Shown in pieces: positions 56,487 to 64,000 of a stretch of 64,000 bases of DNA (position 1 is the first letter of the stretch; each line of letters begins with the position of its first letter). Origin of the DNA: Renibacterium salmoninarum ATCC 33209 (GTDB lineage Bacteria > Actinomycetota > Actinomycetes > Actinomycetales > Micrococcaceae); NCBI RefSeq assembly GCF_000018885.1, contig NC_010168.1:62001-126000 (forward strand), read 5' to 3'. The position numbers were made by a program, and so were the translations under genes. A model generated the notes under the pieces. The model did not search any database and was not told the origin of the DNA. It was given only the letters and a program-made list of their open reading frames with translations.

Positions 56487-58266
56487 TTAGGATTGCCCCG
56501 AAACCAGCATCGAATCAATAACTTGGGCTTGATCGCGCAGGACGCTGCTTGCGAGTAAGTCGGCAAAACTCACTCGGCAGGCTAGATCGCGGGTGACTCG
56601 GCGGTGCATGCGAAAAGCCAGCAGCGAATGCCCGCCAAGTGCGAAGAAGTCCTCATCGCAACCAATTCCCTCGACGTTCAACAGTTCCGCCCATAGCTCA
56701 GTCAAATACCGTTCGGTTTCGGTCGTCGGCTCATACTGTGACGCTTCTGGTTTACGTTCCTGCGCAAGAATTTCGCGTAAGGCTGCAACGTCCCGTTTTC
56801 CGTGGGCGGTGGCTGGCATGTGATCTTGAACGATGAATTGGCTGGGAACCATGAAGTCTGGCAGATGGAGTTCTGCACGTTGGCGCAGCTCCTTGACTGA
56901 AATATCACCTTCCAGGACCACAAACGCAACTAGCCTGCGATCGTTTCCTTCACCGTCAGCAATGACTACTGCGTCGTGAACTTCTTCGTAGCGACACAGC
57001 GCGCGTTCAATCTCGCCGTGCTCGACTCGGTAACCGCGAATTTTGACCTGATTGTCGGCCCGTCCCATGAAGACCAAGACGTTGTCGGGGCGACGGCGAG
57101 CTAAGTCGCCAGTGCGATACATCCGTAGTGGCTGCCCGGCTTCTTGGTCAATCATGATGAAGCGCTCAGCGGTGAGGTCTGGTCGATCTTGATCACCTTT
57201 GGCTACCCCCGGCCCGGCCACAAGAAGTTCGCCGGGTTCCCCTTCTGCGACGTCGCGCAGATTCTCGTCAACAATTCGGATCGTCACGCCCGTCAGCGGT
57301 AGCCCAATCGGCACCGAGTCGGCGTCGGCGTCTTCCTTCGTGACTCGGTGTGCGGTGCAGGCGGTGGTGATTTCGGCGGGTCCGAAGAAGTTGATCAGTT
57401 CGCCGTCGAACCGGCTGTCAAGCAGTGCTTTAGCTGCTGAAGGCAGCAGTACGTCACCGCCCACGCCAAGTATCCGCAATGACGAGAAGGCTTCACTGTC
57501 GGCGCGAACAACATGGTTGACCACCATGGTCGGAACCAACATTGCAGTGATACCAAACTTCACCATTTGGCGACGGAAGTCCGCTGCCAAAAGTTCCGGA
57601 ACGGGCGGCAGGATGATTACTTGGGCTCCAGCAAGCAGGGAGGACCAGAATTCAAAATGGAACGCGTCAAAGGAAATGCTCGAAACCTGACCCACCTGGT
57701 CGCTCGTGCTGAGCTGGGGCATTCCTTGATTGGTGGCGAAGGAGACCAAGTTCTGATGCTCCAAGACAATCGCCTTGGGTGTGCCGGAGGAGCCGGAGGT
57801 GAAGAGTACGCTGGCGGCACTGTCCCTTTGCGGCTCGGCAAGCGCCTGAAAGCCGCCGTCGAACTGAGCTCGTTTTTCAATGTCAATAAGTTGTGCCTCA
57901 ACGCTCTGGAGTCGTTCCGTTGAGCTGGGCGAGGTGAGGACAATCCGAGCACCACTCGTCTGCAACATCAGGTCCCGGCGACTCTGCGGGTACCTCGTGT
58001 CCGGTGCAACATATGCTGCACCGACCTTGAGCGCGCCAAGTATCGCAATGCACAGTTCGATTGACCGTGGCAGGTAAATTCCTACTCGATCTCCGGCAAT
58101 TACGCCGGCATTTTGAAGCAGGCTTGCGGCCTTGTCAGACTCGGCATCGAGTTCCGAATAGGTTATTGTCCGAATTTCATCAAAGATAGCTGGAAGTTCA
58201 CTGTGAATTTCGGTGGAAAGTTTTAAACAATTTGGTCAGGGTGGGATCAAATTCCGAGGAGCTCAT
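56487..58266 (-). pseudogene. NRPS A-PCP protein, frameshifted near the start
   Basis: From 58266 the start (MSSSEFDPTLTKLFKTFH) breaks near 58215; the frame resumes as EIHSELPAIFDEIRTITYSE. The A domain has VLFTSGSSGTPKAIVLEH, SFDAFHFEFW (Asp for an amino-acid amino group), INFFGPAEI, YRTGDLARR and TAHGKRDVAAL. A complete carrier domain ends it (DEDFFALGGHSLLAFRM). No condensation or thioesterase domain, so it would be a loading or stand-alone module feeding the next protein. Confidence 0.88.
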
Positions 58267-58951
58267 AGGTTTGAAGAATACATGAAATTCATAGTTTATA
58301 AAGTGGTCGTTCTGGAACTTTTGAAACTACATTATTGTGGTTTACTGATGTGGCTCACCCGGTTATAATCCGGGGCTATTCAGTACACTGATGGTTCAGA
58401 TCGACCCGAGTGACAATTTACGGACTATGAATCATTTATTTGAAACGGGTCGATTGATGGGAGCAATCTGAATGATCGAGTATTGTTTATGGCGTTTTCA
58501 GAAGACTAAGCCGCAGACCCGTTAGCCCCGTAGCTACTGGCTGCGAGGGAGTCCAGCTGAGCCCGGGGTCTGCGCCGGGGTTGGACTATAAACGCCAGGC
58601 TGTTAAATAGTCAAAATCTTGCAATCCTGCTAAATCTCTGTGAGTCTTACGGCGGAAGTAAGGCGAATTTTTTTGCCGATTATCTGAATTAATATTCATT
58701 TTAGGCATGGTTAATCGCCGGGACTTTTAGTGTTAATCTCGCTTAGCCAACCGTTACTCGCGCAAAACTTGCACTCAAAACGTGAGTCGAGTTCAAGAAA
58801 TGATCAAGATGTTCAGCATTTAGCCTTTGAGGCTGCTAGCTGCAGGCTGCTAGGTATTTCAAGGCAAGATGATCGTAATCACGGCTTCGATTGACCATAA
58901 AACCAAATCAACTGGCGTCAATATATACCGCTGACTATTGGGGATAATTTC
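58267..58951. other. 685-bp region without a recognisable gene
   Basis: AT-rich sequence upstream of the NRPS genes. It contains a structured element at 58490-58597 (listed separately), a TCGACCCG/CGGGTCGA inverted repeat (58401-58408 and 58446-58453) and a GGTTATAAT promoter-like string at 58361-58369. No frame over 60 residues resembles a protein. It may be the leader of the NRPS transcript or the scar of a deleted gene such as dhbC/E/B. Confidence 0.5.
58490..58597. ncRNA. Candidate structured RNA or nested stem-loop element
   Basis: The outer stem TGGCGTTT/AAACGCCA (58490-58497, 58590-58597) encloses CGCAGACCC/GGGTCTGCG (58512-58520, 58566-58574) and an inner CTGG/CCAG stem (58537-58540, 58553-58556). 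It fits none of the riboswitch or SRP/tmRNA consensus strings I know. The strand is undetermined; on the minus strand it would lie ~220 nt upstream of the NRPS start. Confidence 0.35.
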
Positions 58952-59954
58952 CTAGGCCAGCGTAGAAACGGCGGCATTTGGTGATTCCGCGCGTCGGAGT
59001 GAACGGCAGCCAACTAAGGTCCCCAACACGACGACGGCGCCACCCGCGGCGAAAGCGAGCACCGCCGCCGACGGTGCCAGAATGCGGCCCAGTGCGCCGA
59101 GCACAAGTGAGCCAGCCGAATCGCCGGTGGTTTCTTGGGCCATCCACAGTGCGTTGACCCGACCTAGCAATTCATCGGGCGTATTGGCTTGCACCAGGGC
59201 ATACTGCAGAATGCCGGACCAGGAGTTGAGTAGGCCAAAGACGGCTAGGAACACCAAACATAGAGACTAGATCGCGCATCAGCGCAAAACCGATGAGCGC
59301 AGTGCCCGGACGTCGTAGGCCAGCTAGCCAGCCGCTCAACAGCGAGGCTATGACGGCACCGATTGGAATTGCAGAGAACAGCAGCCCGGTTTCTGTCGGT
59401 CCACCGCCTAGAACTACAACCGCCACCGCAGGCAGCATAACGCGGACTCCCGTGGCTATCGTTTCGAGCGTGCCGATTACCACGACGGCTCTGATCACCC
59501 GGTGTTGGTAGACGAAAACCGCACCCTGCCACGCCGTGCGCAGCGGATTCGAACCCGCGTTACCGCCGGGAGAGGGCAAGGATGGTAGCCCGGAAAGCAG
59601 TGTCAGAGTGAGGCAAGTACCCAAGGCGGCCAACAGAATAGTTCCAGCCAACTCCCCAGGCGGCAATAACTACTCCGCCCACGGCGGGCGAGACCATGGT
59701 GCCTAAGCGAACCGTGAGCATATTCAAGGCACCGGCAGCCGCGAGTTTGTCCCGCGGCACCAGCGTGGGGGTTACCGCCATTAACGCGGTTACTGCGAGT
59801 GAGCCAACAAAGGCATCAAATGCACCCAGCGCATAGATCGCCCAGAGCTGTTGGTCAGCAGAAAAAGCGTTTAGCGCCAACAGGGCAAAGGCCAGCGCGC
59901 CTAAGGCTCGCGAGGACATGATGAGTTTTTTTGCGGTCAAAACGATCGGCCAAT
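58952..59954 (-). pseudogene. EntS-like siderophore exporter (MFS), 5' deleted and two frameshifts
   Basis: Three frames join as one MFS protein: ADRFDRKKLIMSSRALGALA (from ~59950), a shift near 59640 to ALGTCLTLTLLSGLPSLP, and a shift near 59250 to FGLLNSWSGILQYALVQANT with ELLGRVNALWMAQETTGDSA, typical of the enterobactin-exporter group. The first two helices are missing; the deletion joins the gene to the start of a DhbA-like gene. The location fits export of the siderophore made by the NRPS genes. Confidence 0.8.
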
Positions 59955-60008
59955 GCCGCGGGCCGCACCGGTGACCAATAGCACGTCGTTATTGGTCATG
60001 GGGGACAC
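59945..60008 (-). pseudogene. 5' remnant of a DhbA/EntA-like SDR dehydrogenase
   Basis: Reading leftward, SPMTNNDVLLVTGAARGIG is the N-terminal NAD-binding motif of a short-chain dehydrogenase such as 2,3-dihydro-2,3-dihydroxybenzoate dehydrogenase. GAAGGAG is five bases before GTG 60008; ATG 59999 is the alternative. The sequence then passes directly into exporter sequence. With the iron box upstream and NRPS genes downstream, a catechol siderophore gene is the likely identity; other SDRs are possible. Confidence 0.6.
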
Positions 60009-60016
60009 GGCTACTC

Positions 60017-60073
60017 CTTCAAAGATTAGCTAAGGCTTACCTAAAGAAGCGTAGCCTTAGCTAATCTTTGAAG
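60017..60073. repeat. 21-bp perfect inverted repeat around the iron box
   Basis: 60017-60037 and 60053-60073 are exact reverse complements with a 15-base spacer. The arm contains most of the iron box, so a second partial box lies in mirror orientation. It could act as paired regulator sites or as a hairpin. Confidence 0.85.
60026..60044 (-). promoter_or_regulatory. IdeR/DtxR-type iron box
   Basis: TTAGCTAAGGCTTACCTAA matches the 19-bp consensus TTAGGTTAGGCTAACCTAA at 16 positions. It lies 18 bases upstream of the dhbA-like start, the position from which an Fe(II)-loaded repressor would silence the siderophore operon. Confidence 0.85.
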
Positions 60074-60179
60074 GCAAAAGAACTTGACGTGCAATAGGTA
60101 ACATTCATTTCCCGGGCAAAAGAGATGTGGCTGCGAGATCAGTACTTGCCTGCACTGATCTCGCGGCCACCTGGTGCCA

Positions 60180-60776
60180 TTATGCTGCGGGGATTGGGTC
60201 CTGTTCTGTTGCGAAGTTGGGTGACAGTGTGAGGAAGTACTCTGCGCACTTCACCGTCTCAAGGTCTTTTTCGATGTCGCCGGGATAGTCGCCAGATCCG
60301 TAGAGCAAGCCAGCCCAGTTCATGTTCATATATTCGGCGCCCAGTCTGAGCGAAGCGACCAAGCCGTCGGCCTTAGCCTGATCTGCGTCGCTGCCAACGG
60401 TGATTGCCCAGAATGCGCGCCCGGTCATGGCGCGCCGGAACTTCAAGCCGGGGATCTTGAGCCAGTTGGACCAAAAGTCCAAATAGCGCTTGATCGGTGC
60501 CGAGACGCTGTACCAATACAGGGGCGAGACGATTACCAAATCGGTTGCTCGTAAGGTTGCTGCTAGCAGGGCGCCCTCGTTGCCATCGGGGAAAATGGGC
60601 GGTGGATCTTCGGGGCTGCGGCTGTCTTGGAAGTCTGGCAGCGGGAAGTCTGCCAAATTGATCCATTCCGAGGTCGCGCCGGCGGGCAGGTTCTGCTGTG
60701 CTCTGCGCGCCAGCGCGGCGGTATTGCCGTCTGTGCGGGAACTTCCTTCAATAAAGACAAAGTGTCGAGTGCTCAA
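60180..60776 (-). CDS. NAD(P)H-dependent FMN reductase / flavodoxin-fold oxidoreductase
   Basis: A 198-residue flavodoxin-like protein starting (TTG 60776) STRHFVFIEGSSRTDGNTAAL, with the phosphate-binding loop SSRTDGNT and SPLYWYSVSAPIKRYLDFW in the flavin region. The open frame continues 17 codons upstream, but that part is Arg-rich and unlike the family. It would transfer electrons from NAD(P)H through FMN, perhaps to quinones or ferric chelates. It sits just upstream of the iron box on the same strand. Intact. Confidence 0.78.
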   Translation of the reverse strand: MSTRHFVFIEGSSRTDGNTAALARRAQQNLPAGATSEWINLADFPLPDFQDSRSPEDPPPIFPDGNEGALLAATLRATDLVIVSPLYWYSVSAPIKRYLDFWSNWLKIPGLKFRRAMTGRAFWAITVGSDADQAKADGLVASLRLGAEYMNMNWAGLLYGSGDYPGDIEKDLETVKCAEYFLTLSPNFATEQDPIPAA

Positions 60777-60786
60777 TGCTTGTTCC

Positions 60787-61649
60787 CTTCGGGTAAGAGT
60801 ACTTTTTCCGTCGCGGTGCCGCCGCAACTATTAGCGCTGCCGCAGCGACAACCGCGCTAAGAATCAAGCCTGGCCGGAACGTGTCTAACGATTCCAGCGT
60901 CAGCTGGGATGGCATCACTAACTGGAACAATTCCGGCGACTTAATGATCAATGTTAGTGCTCGACTTAACGCTGCTTACACCTCCGGGTACAGCGCCGAT
61001 AAGCGCGAAGGCGTCGCAGCGCACGAGGTGGGCCACACGCTGGGCCTGGCGCACAGCAGCACCTGCGTGTTGATGAACCCGACCACACCGGACCGGACGA
61101 ACTGTGGCGTTTTCACACCGCAACAGGATGATGTTGATGGCGTGCAGGCTATTTATGGTTCCAATGGCGTCGGTGCAGATAGCCAAAAGCCGGCCGTGAT
61201 GCACTTATCGCAGGCGCAAAGCTTCAAAGGACCTGAAGAGCTTGCACCAAGGTGCCGACGCCGTCGTGTTGGCCAGCATCGGCTCGAAGAGTTCCTCAGT
61301 GAAAGATTGAATCCCTTTCACCGATCACGTGCTCAACGTCAAGACCTGGCTCAAAGGTGGCAGCATCACCGGAACGGCCATGGTTAACCAGACCGGTGGC
61401 CTTGTCAACGGGGTAAAGCTTGAAGACGATCGGGACCCGTTGCTGACGGAAGGGCAGACTGGCATCTACTTCCTGCACCAGTATGCTCCGGGTAAGTTCT
61501 TTGTCATCGGCGGAGCTGATGGCCGCTTCAACATCGAGGCTAACGGTGCCGTATCTGCATTGGCTTCCTCGAACGTCAAGGGCGTGACGGGCTCATTGCG
61601 TGGCTTGATCGTTCAGACTCAGGACCTGACCACAGGCGAACAGCACTAA
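60787..61649 (+). pseudogene. Secreted zinc metalloprotease (matrixin-like), truncated, frameshifted, nonsense
   Basis: The zinc motif HEVGHTLGLAHSS (HExxHxxGxxH) is clear near 61021-61059, with Met-turn-like VLMNPTTPDRTNCGVFTPQQ. Upstream, a signal-peptide-like RRGAAATISAAAATTALR is in frame but has no start and joins the catalytic part too early, so a block is deleted. A shift near 61240 leads to LHQGADAVVLASIGSKSSS, an in-frame TGA (61308-61310) follows, then FTDHVLNVKTWLKGGSITG to 61649. Confidence 0.72.
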
Positions 61650-61662
61650 TTATTTCAAATCC

Positions 61663-61720
61663 TGCCCCGATATTGGACGGAGCCGCCAAAATTTCAGCGG
61701 CTCCGTCCAATATCGGGGCA
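61663..61720. terminator. 24-bp-arm palindromic terminator, repeat family member 1
   Basis: 61663-61686 and 61697-61720 are perfect reverse complements around a 10-base AT-rich loop, between the convergent metalloprotease and DUF2236 genes. The arm shares GATATTGGACGGAGCCG with the element at 63150-63197. Confidence 0.85.
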
Positions 61721-61733
61721 TTTTGCTGTCGGT

Positions 61734-62631
61734 TCACGGTTCTTGCTGAAGCCGCGCAATCCTCCGCAACGCAGCTTGTTGGCTGGGTCCCACTTTGCCC
61801 AGCCCCAGATGAACAATGCCGAGCACTGTTTTGACGCTCCAACGAGTTAGCCAGGGAAATCTTGACCGTTGCAGGCCGAGTAGCTGCCGATACTTCAGGG
61901 TCCAACGAGTCCACCGCAGCGGCGAAAATTACCCGATACCCACCACGTTGTGACGGCGGTAGCGGCGGGTTGCGAATGAACGCCACCACCTCGGCTACTA
62001 GATCATCAGCGCGAAGATCGCCGTCGTCGAACCATTGACCCAGTTCCGCGCGCATCTGCGCCTCGGTTAGCGGGGCATCGGCAACGCCCATCAGCTGTCC
62101 GGCTTGGGCCCACTCGCGCACATAGGTGTCGCCGTTGACGCGTCGACCATAGCGCTGATTTGCGGTCAAGAAGGCGTCCATGAAGGCGATGTGCACCCAG
62201 CGCAGTAGCTCAGGGTCGGCGGCTGAATAGCGGCGGCTAACACCATGCCCGTCAACAAAATCGCCGCGCACAGTTTGATGAAGGCGTAGGACCCAATTGG
62301 AGGCGCCCTGGGCGGTAGCGGTTGATCCGTAGCTGACGCTGAAGATCCACCGGATGGTCCCGGCTAGTCGACCCAGGGGATCTTCGCGGAAGCGCGAGTG
62401 GTCCCAGACGCCAGCCAGCGCGCCAGGGTGCAGTGCCTGCATTAGTAACGCGCGCACGCCGGCAACGATGGTAATCATCGACGAATGAACTGACCAAACG
62501 GTTGACGACGCCGTGAAGTAGCCCGCGTCGTCGCCGTCGGCAAGGCGCTCCACCCATTCCGGCCGTGACTCTTCCTGGCCGGTGAAGGTGCTCTTCAACT
62601 CGGCCTGCCAACGACGCAGCGGATTAGCCAT
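61734..62631 (-). pseudogene. DUF2236 (oxygenase MpaB-like) protein, frameshifted near the C-terminus
   Basis: The body shows the DUF2236 hallmark ALLMQALHPGALAGVWDHS then FREDPLGRLAGT, and VHIAFMDAFLTANQRYG. Near 61905 the frame shifts; the native end would be WTLKYRQLLGLQRSRFPWLT to the TGA at 61734-61736. The open frame instead runs to 61576, adding ~110 meaningless residues. Family members are haem enzymes related to rubber oxygenase. It starts two bases after the lipoprotein stop. Confidence 0.82.
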
Positions 62632-62633
62632 GG

Positions 62634-63116
62634 TCAGCTCGTTGAGTTTCCGGAGATCCAGAACCAGCGACCGTCAATTTTGACCACTTCGAGGCCAACT
62701 CGGACCGGGTCCACGCCGTCCGGAAAACGCAATGCCTCGGCGCCAAAGATAAACCCTTGTTCCACCTGGACAGTGACTATCCCGTCATCGGGCATGGTGA
62801 ATTTTCGGGAGGGGTTATTAGCGGGCGTCGCCTTGCTTGGGTCAATTTTGGCGTCCCGGAAGAAGTTCGTTTTGTCGCGGTACAAATCGGCGATGAACCC
62901 TTCGCAGTAGCTGCCTAGAGCATTGCGCTCGGCAGGCAAAGCCAGTGCGCAGACGCCATTCCAGTTCCCAGCTAAGACCGCCTCGTAGTATTCACGCACG
63001 ACGACGGCGGCATCGCTGGCCGGGTCACTTGGCTTTGGATCAGCATTCTGCACACTGCAGCCGCTAGCCAGCAACAGCAAAGCGGTCAAAGGCACAATGC
63101 TGCGGATGATCTTCAT
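62634..63116 (-). CDS. Secreted lipoprotein of unknown function
   Basis: A 160-residue protein from ATG 63116 (MKIIRSIVPLTALLLLASGC), with lipobox LASGC. The mature part has VREYYEAVLAGNWNGVCAL and GLEVVKIDGRWFWISGN, a NTF2/SnoaL- or DUF4878-like cone fold by appearance. Anchored on the outer face of the membrane. Probably cotranscribed with the DUF2236 gene. Confidence 0.75.
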   Translation of the reverse strand: MKIIRSIVPLTALLLLASGCSVQNADPKPSDPASDAAVVVREYYEAVLAGNWNGVCALALPAERNALGSYCEGFIADLYRDKTNFFRDAKIDPSKATPANNPSRKFTMPDDGIVTVQVEQGFIFGAEALRFPDGVDPVRVGLEVVKIDGRWFWISGNSTS

Positions 63117-63149
63117 TACCCCATGCAATCACATGAAGGTGACTGCCCT

Positions 63150-63197
63150 CGATATTGGACGGAGCCGGCGAAATTTCGCCGGCTCCGTCCAATATCG
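63150..63197. terminator. 48-bp perfect palindrome, repeat family member 2
   Basis: 63150-63173 is the exact reverse complement of 63174-63197, with no unpaired centre base. It lies between the lipoprotein start and the glucosidase stop, both leftward, and probably terminates the glucosidase transcript. Confidence 0.85.
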
Positions 63198-63212
63198 GTG
63201 GCAATTTCGGCG

Positions 63213-63998
63213 TTAACTGTGCAACCAAAAGGTAGTTTCAGCCGGAATCACCGAATCTGAGGCCAGCACGGAATCTGGAGCCAGCCCTGGCCCGGAACAA
63301 AGTACGACGACGGCGCCCGCCAAGCCGGCGCGAATCGGCAGCTCAGTATCGCCAAAGTTAGCCAACGACCGCCAACCGTTTGGCCGCACGAACTCGATCA
63401 ACTCCGTCGATTCCGAGCTAACCCACTCGAGCGTCTCCGCAGTTTGCAAGGCACGCCGAGCGGCCAGCGCTGCGCGATACAGCGACAGCGAGGAGTCCGC
63501 GACGCCATCTTGCGCTGAAGCCGCAAACGACGCGAACCAAGACGGCTGAGGCAACCAGGGCGCGGAGCCGCCCTCGGCAGCATCGGGACCAAAGCCGTAG
63601 GAGGAGCCAGAAGCCGTCCAGGGCAGCGGGACTCGGCAACCATCACGGCCTTTGCGTTGATGGGCGGTGCCTTCCCAGACCGGGTCTTGCAAAGCGCTCA
63701 ACGGTAGATCTGCCACCTCGAACAAACCCAGTTCTTCGCCTTGATACAGGTAAGCGGAACCAGGTAATGCGAGCATTAAGAGCGTTGCTGCGCGCGCTCG
63801 CCGGGCTCCACGCTCGGCGTCTAGCGCGGGTGACAAGCCGCCAGATAACAACCAAGCATCCTGATCTGCATCGGTCATACCAGCGGGTAGCCCGTAGCGC
63901 GAGGCATGCCGGATCACATCGTGATTGGAGAAGACCCAGGTTGACGAAGAACCGGTCGCGGCCGCTTCAGCTAGGCATTTGCTGATGATCTGGCGGAA
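63213..63998 (-). CDS. GH13 alpha-glucosidase / oligo-1,6-glucosidase, N-terminus outside window
   Basis: The frame is open to the window edge, giving the last ~261 residues. VFSNHDVIRHASRYG holds the conserved NHD of GH13 region IV, followed by LLMLALPGSAYLYQGEELGL and a C-terminal beta domain. The catalytic Asp and Glu lie beyond the window. It hydrolyses alpha-glucosidic bonds of small oligosaccharides; sub-specificity is not visible. No lesion in the visible part. Confidence 0.87.
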   Translation of the reverse strand, partial: FRQIISKCLAEAAATGSSSTWVFSNHDVIRHASRYGLPAGMTDADQDAWLLSGGLSPALDAERGARRARAATLLMLALPGSAYLYQGEELGLFEVADLPLSALQDPVWEGTAHQRKGRDGCRVPLPWTASGSSYGFGPDAAEGGSAPWLPQPSWFASFAASAQDGVADSSLSLYRAALAARRALQTAETLEWVSSESTELIEFVRPNGWRSLANFGDTELPIRAGLAGAVVVLCSGPGLAPDSVLASDSVIPAETTFWLHS

Positions 63999-64000
63999 TT

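Noticed and set aside
58490..58597. Known riboswitch, SRP RNA, tmRNA or RNase P RNA
   Set aside because: None of the conserved core strings of these RNAs is present; only pairing supports an RNA.
60748..60951. Leftward 67-residue frame with a hydrophobic stretch
   Set aside because: Antisense to the metalloprotease signal-peptide remnant; the hydrophobicity comes from the complement of an Ala-rich leader.

Overview
This window is almost certainly chromosomal DNA of Renibacterium salmoninarum, an actinobacterium of the Arthrobacter lineage that causes bacterial kidney disease of salmonids. The decisive gene is at 49225-50901 (minus). It encodes the p57 major soluble antigen (msa), with its 26-residue signal peptide, two IPT/TIG repeats and a tail of propeller-like repeats. 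Two copies of an IS3-family element that I take to be IS994, and an exceptional density of frameshifted or nonsense-interrupted genes with Arthrobacter-like products, fit the known reductive decay of this genome. I count about 27 broken genes or remnants against roughly 33 that look intact.

Layout. 1-7.5 kb: DUF4232 protein, membrane protein, Lhr helicase and Nei glycosylase (both broken), a pseudouridine synthase. 7.5-20.8 kb: housekeeping and accessory enzymes, including a broken FabH-like enzyme, an acyl-CoA dehydrogenase/SDR pair, GH76, PAP2, GDPD, HAD, MFS, a PfkB kinase, an rbsD remnant, and proline iminopeptidase divergent from a MarR regulator across an 18-bp perfect palindrome. 20.8-24.2 kb: VOC protein, a RelBE-type toxin-antitoxin pair, a lipoprotein hydrolase, a RelA/SpoT-domain protein. 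24.2-28 kb: two tandem secreted subtilase-like proteases in which Glu stands where the catalytic His should be.

28.3-40.9 kb is a glycan-use locus: a secreted Asp-box/lectin protein, a LacI regulator, a D-2-hydroxyacid dehydrogenase, an ABC importer (two permeases and a binding lipoprotein), a DUF2264 protein, a GH29 alpha-L-fucosidase and a sugar isomerase/epimerase. Four LacI-type operators and one Crp/GlxR-type site tie it together. Almost every structural gene is broken, yet the regulator, the operators and the isomerase are intact.

41-46.7 kb: SRAP protein, BASS transporter, Dps, an MMPL exporter with a broken MarR regulator, and a LysR-type effector domain lacking its HTH. 46.7-53.3 kb is the msa region. 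It is bracketed by two oppositely oriented IS994 copies, which cut a G1-type peptidase gene on the left and an NRPS gene on the right. Inside lie intact msa, an eroded tail-to-tail inverted msa copy joined through a 95-bp perfect palindrome, and a broken IS200-type element.

53.3-60.1 kb is a decayed iron-regulated siderophore locus: two NRPS genes, an EntS-like exporter, and the first codons of a DhbA/EntA-like dehydrogenase fused by deletion to the exporter, all read leftward from an IdeR/DtxR-type iron box. 60.2-64 kb: flavin reductase, metalloprotease remnant, DUF2236 protein, lipoprotein, the C-terminal part of a GH13 glucosidase, and two related palindromic intergenic elements. I see no tRNA, rRNA or CRISPR array. 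All functional calls come from reading translations and motifs; no database search was run.
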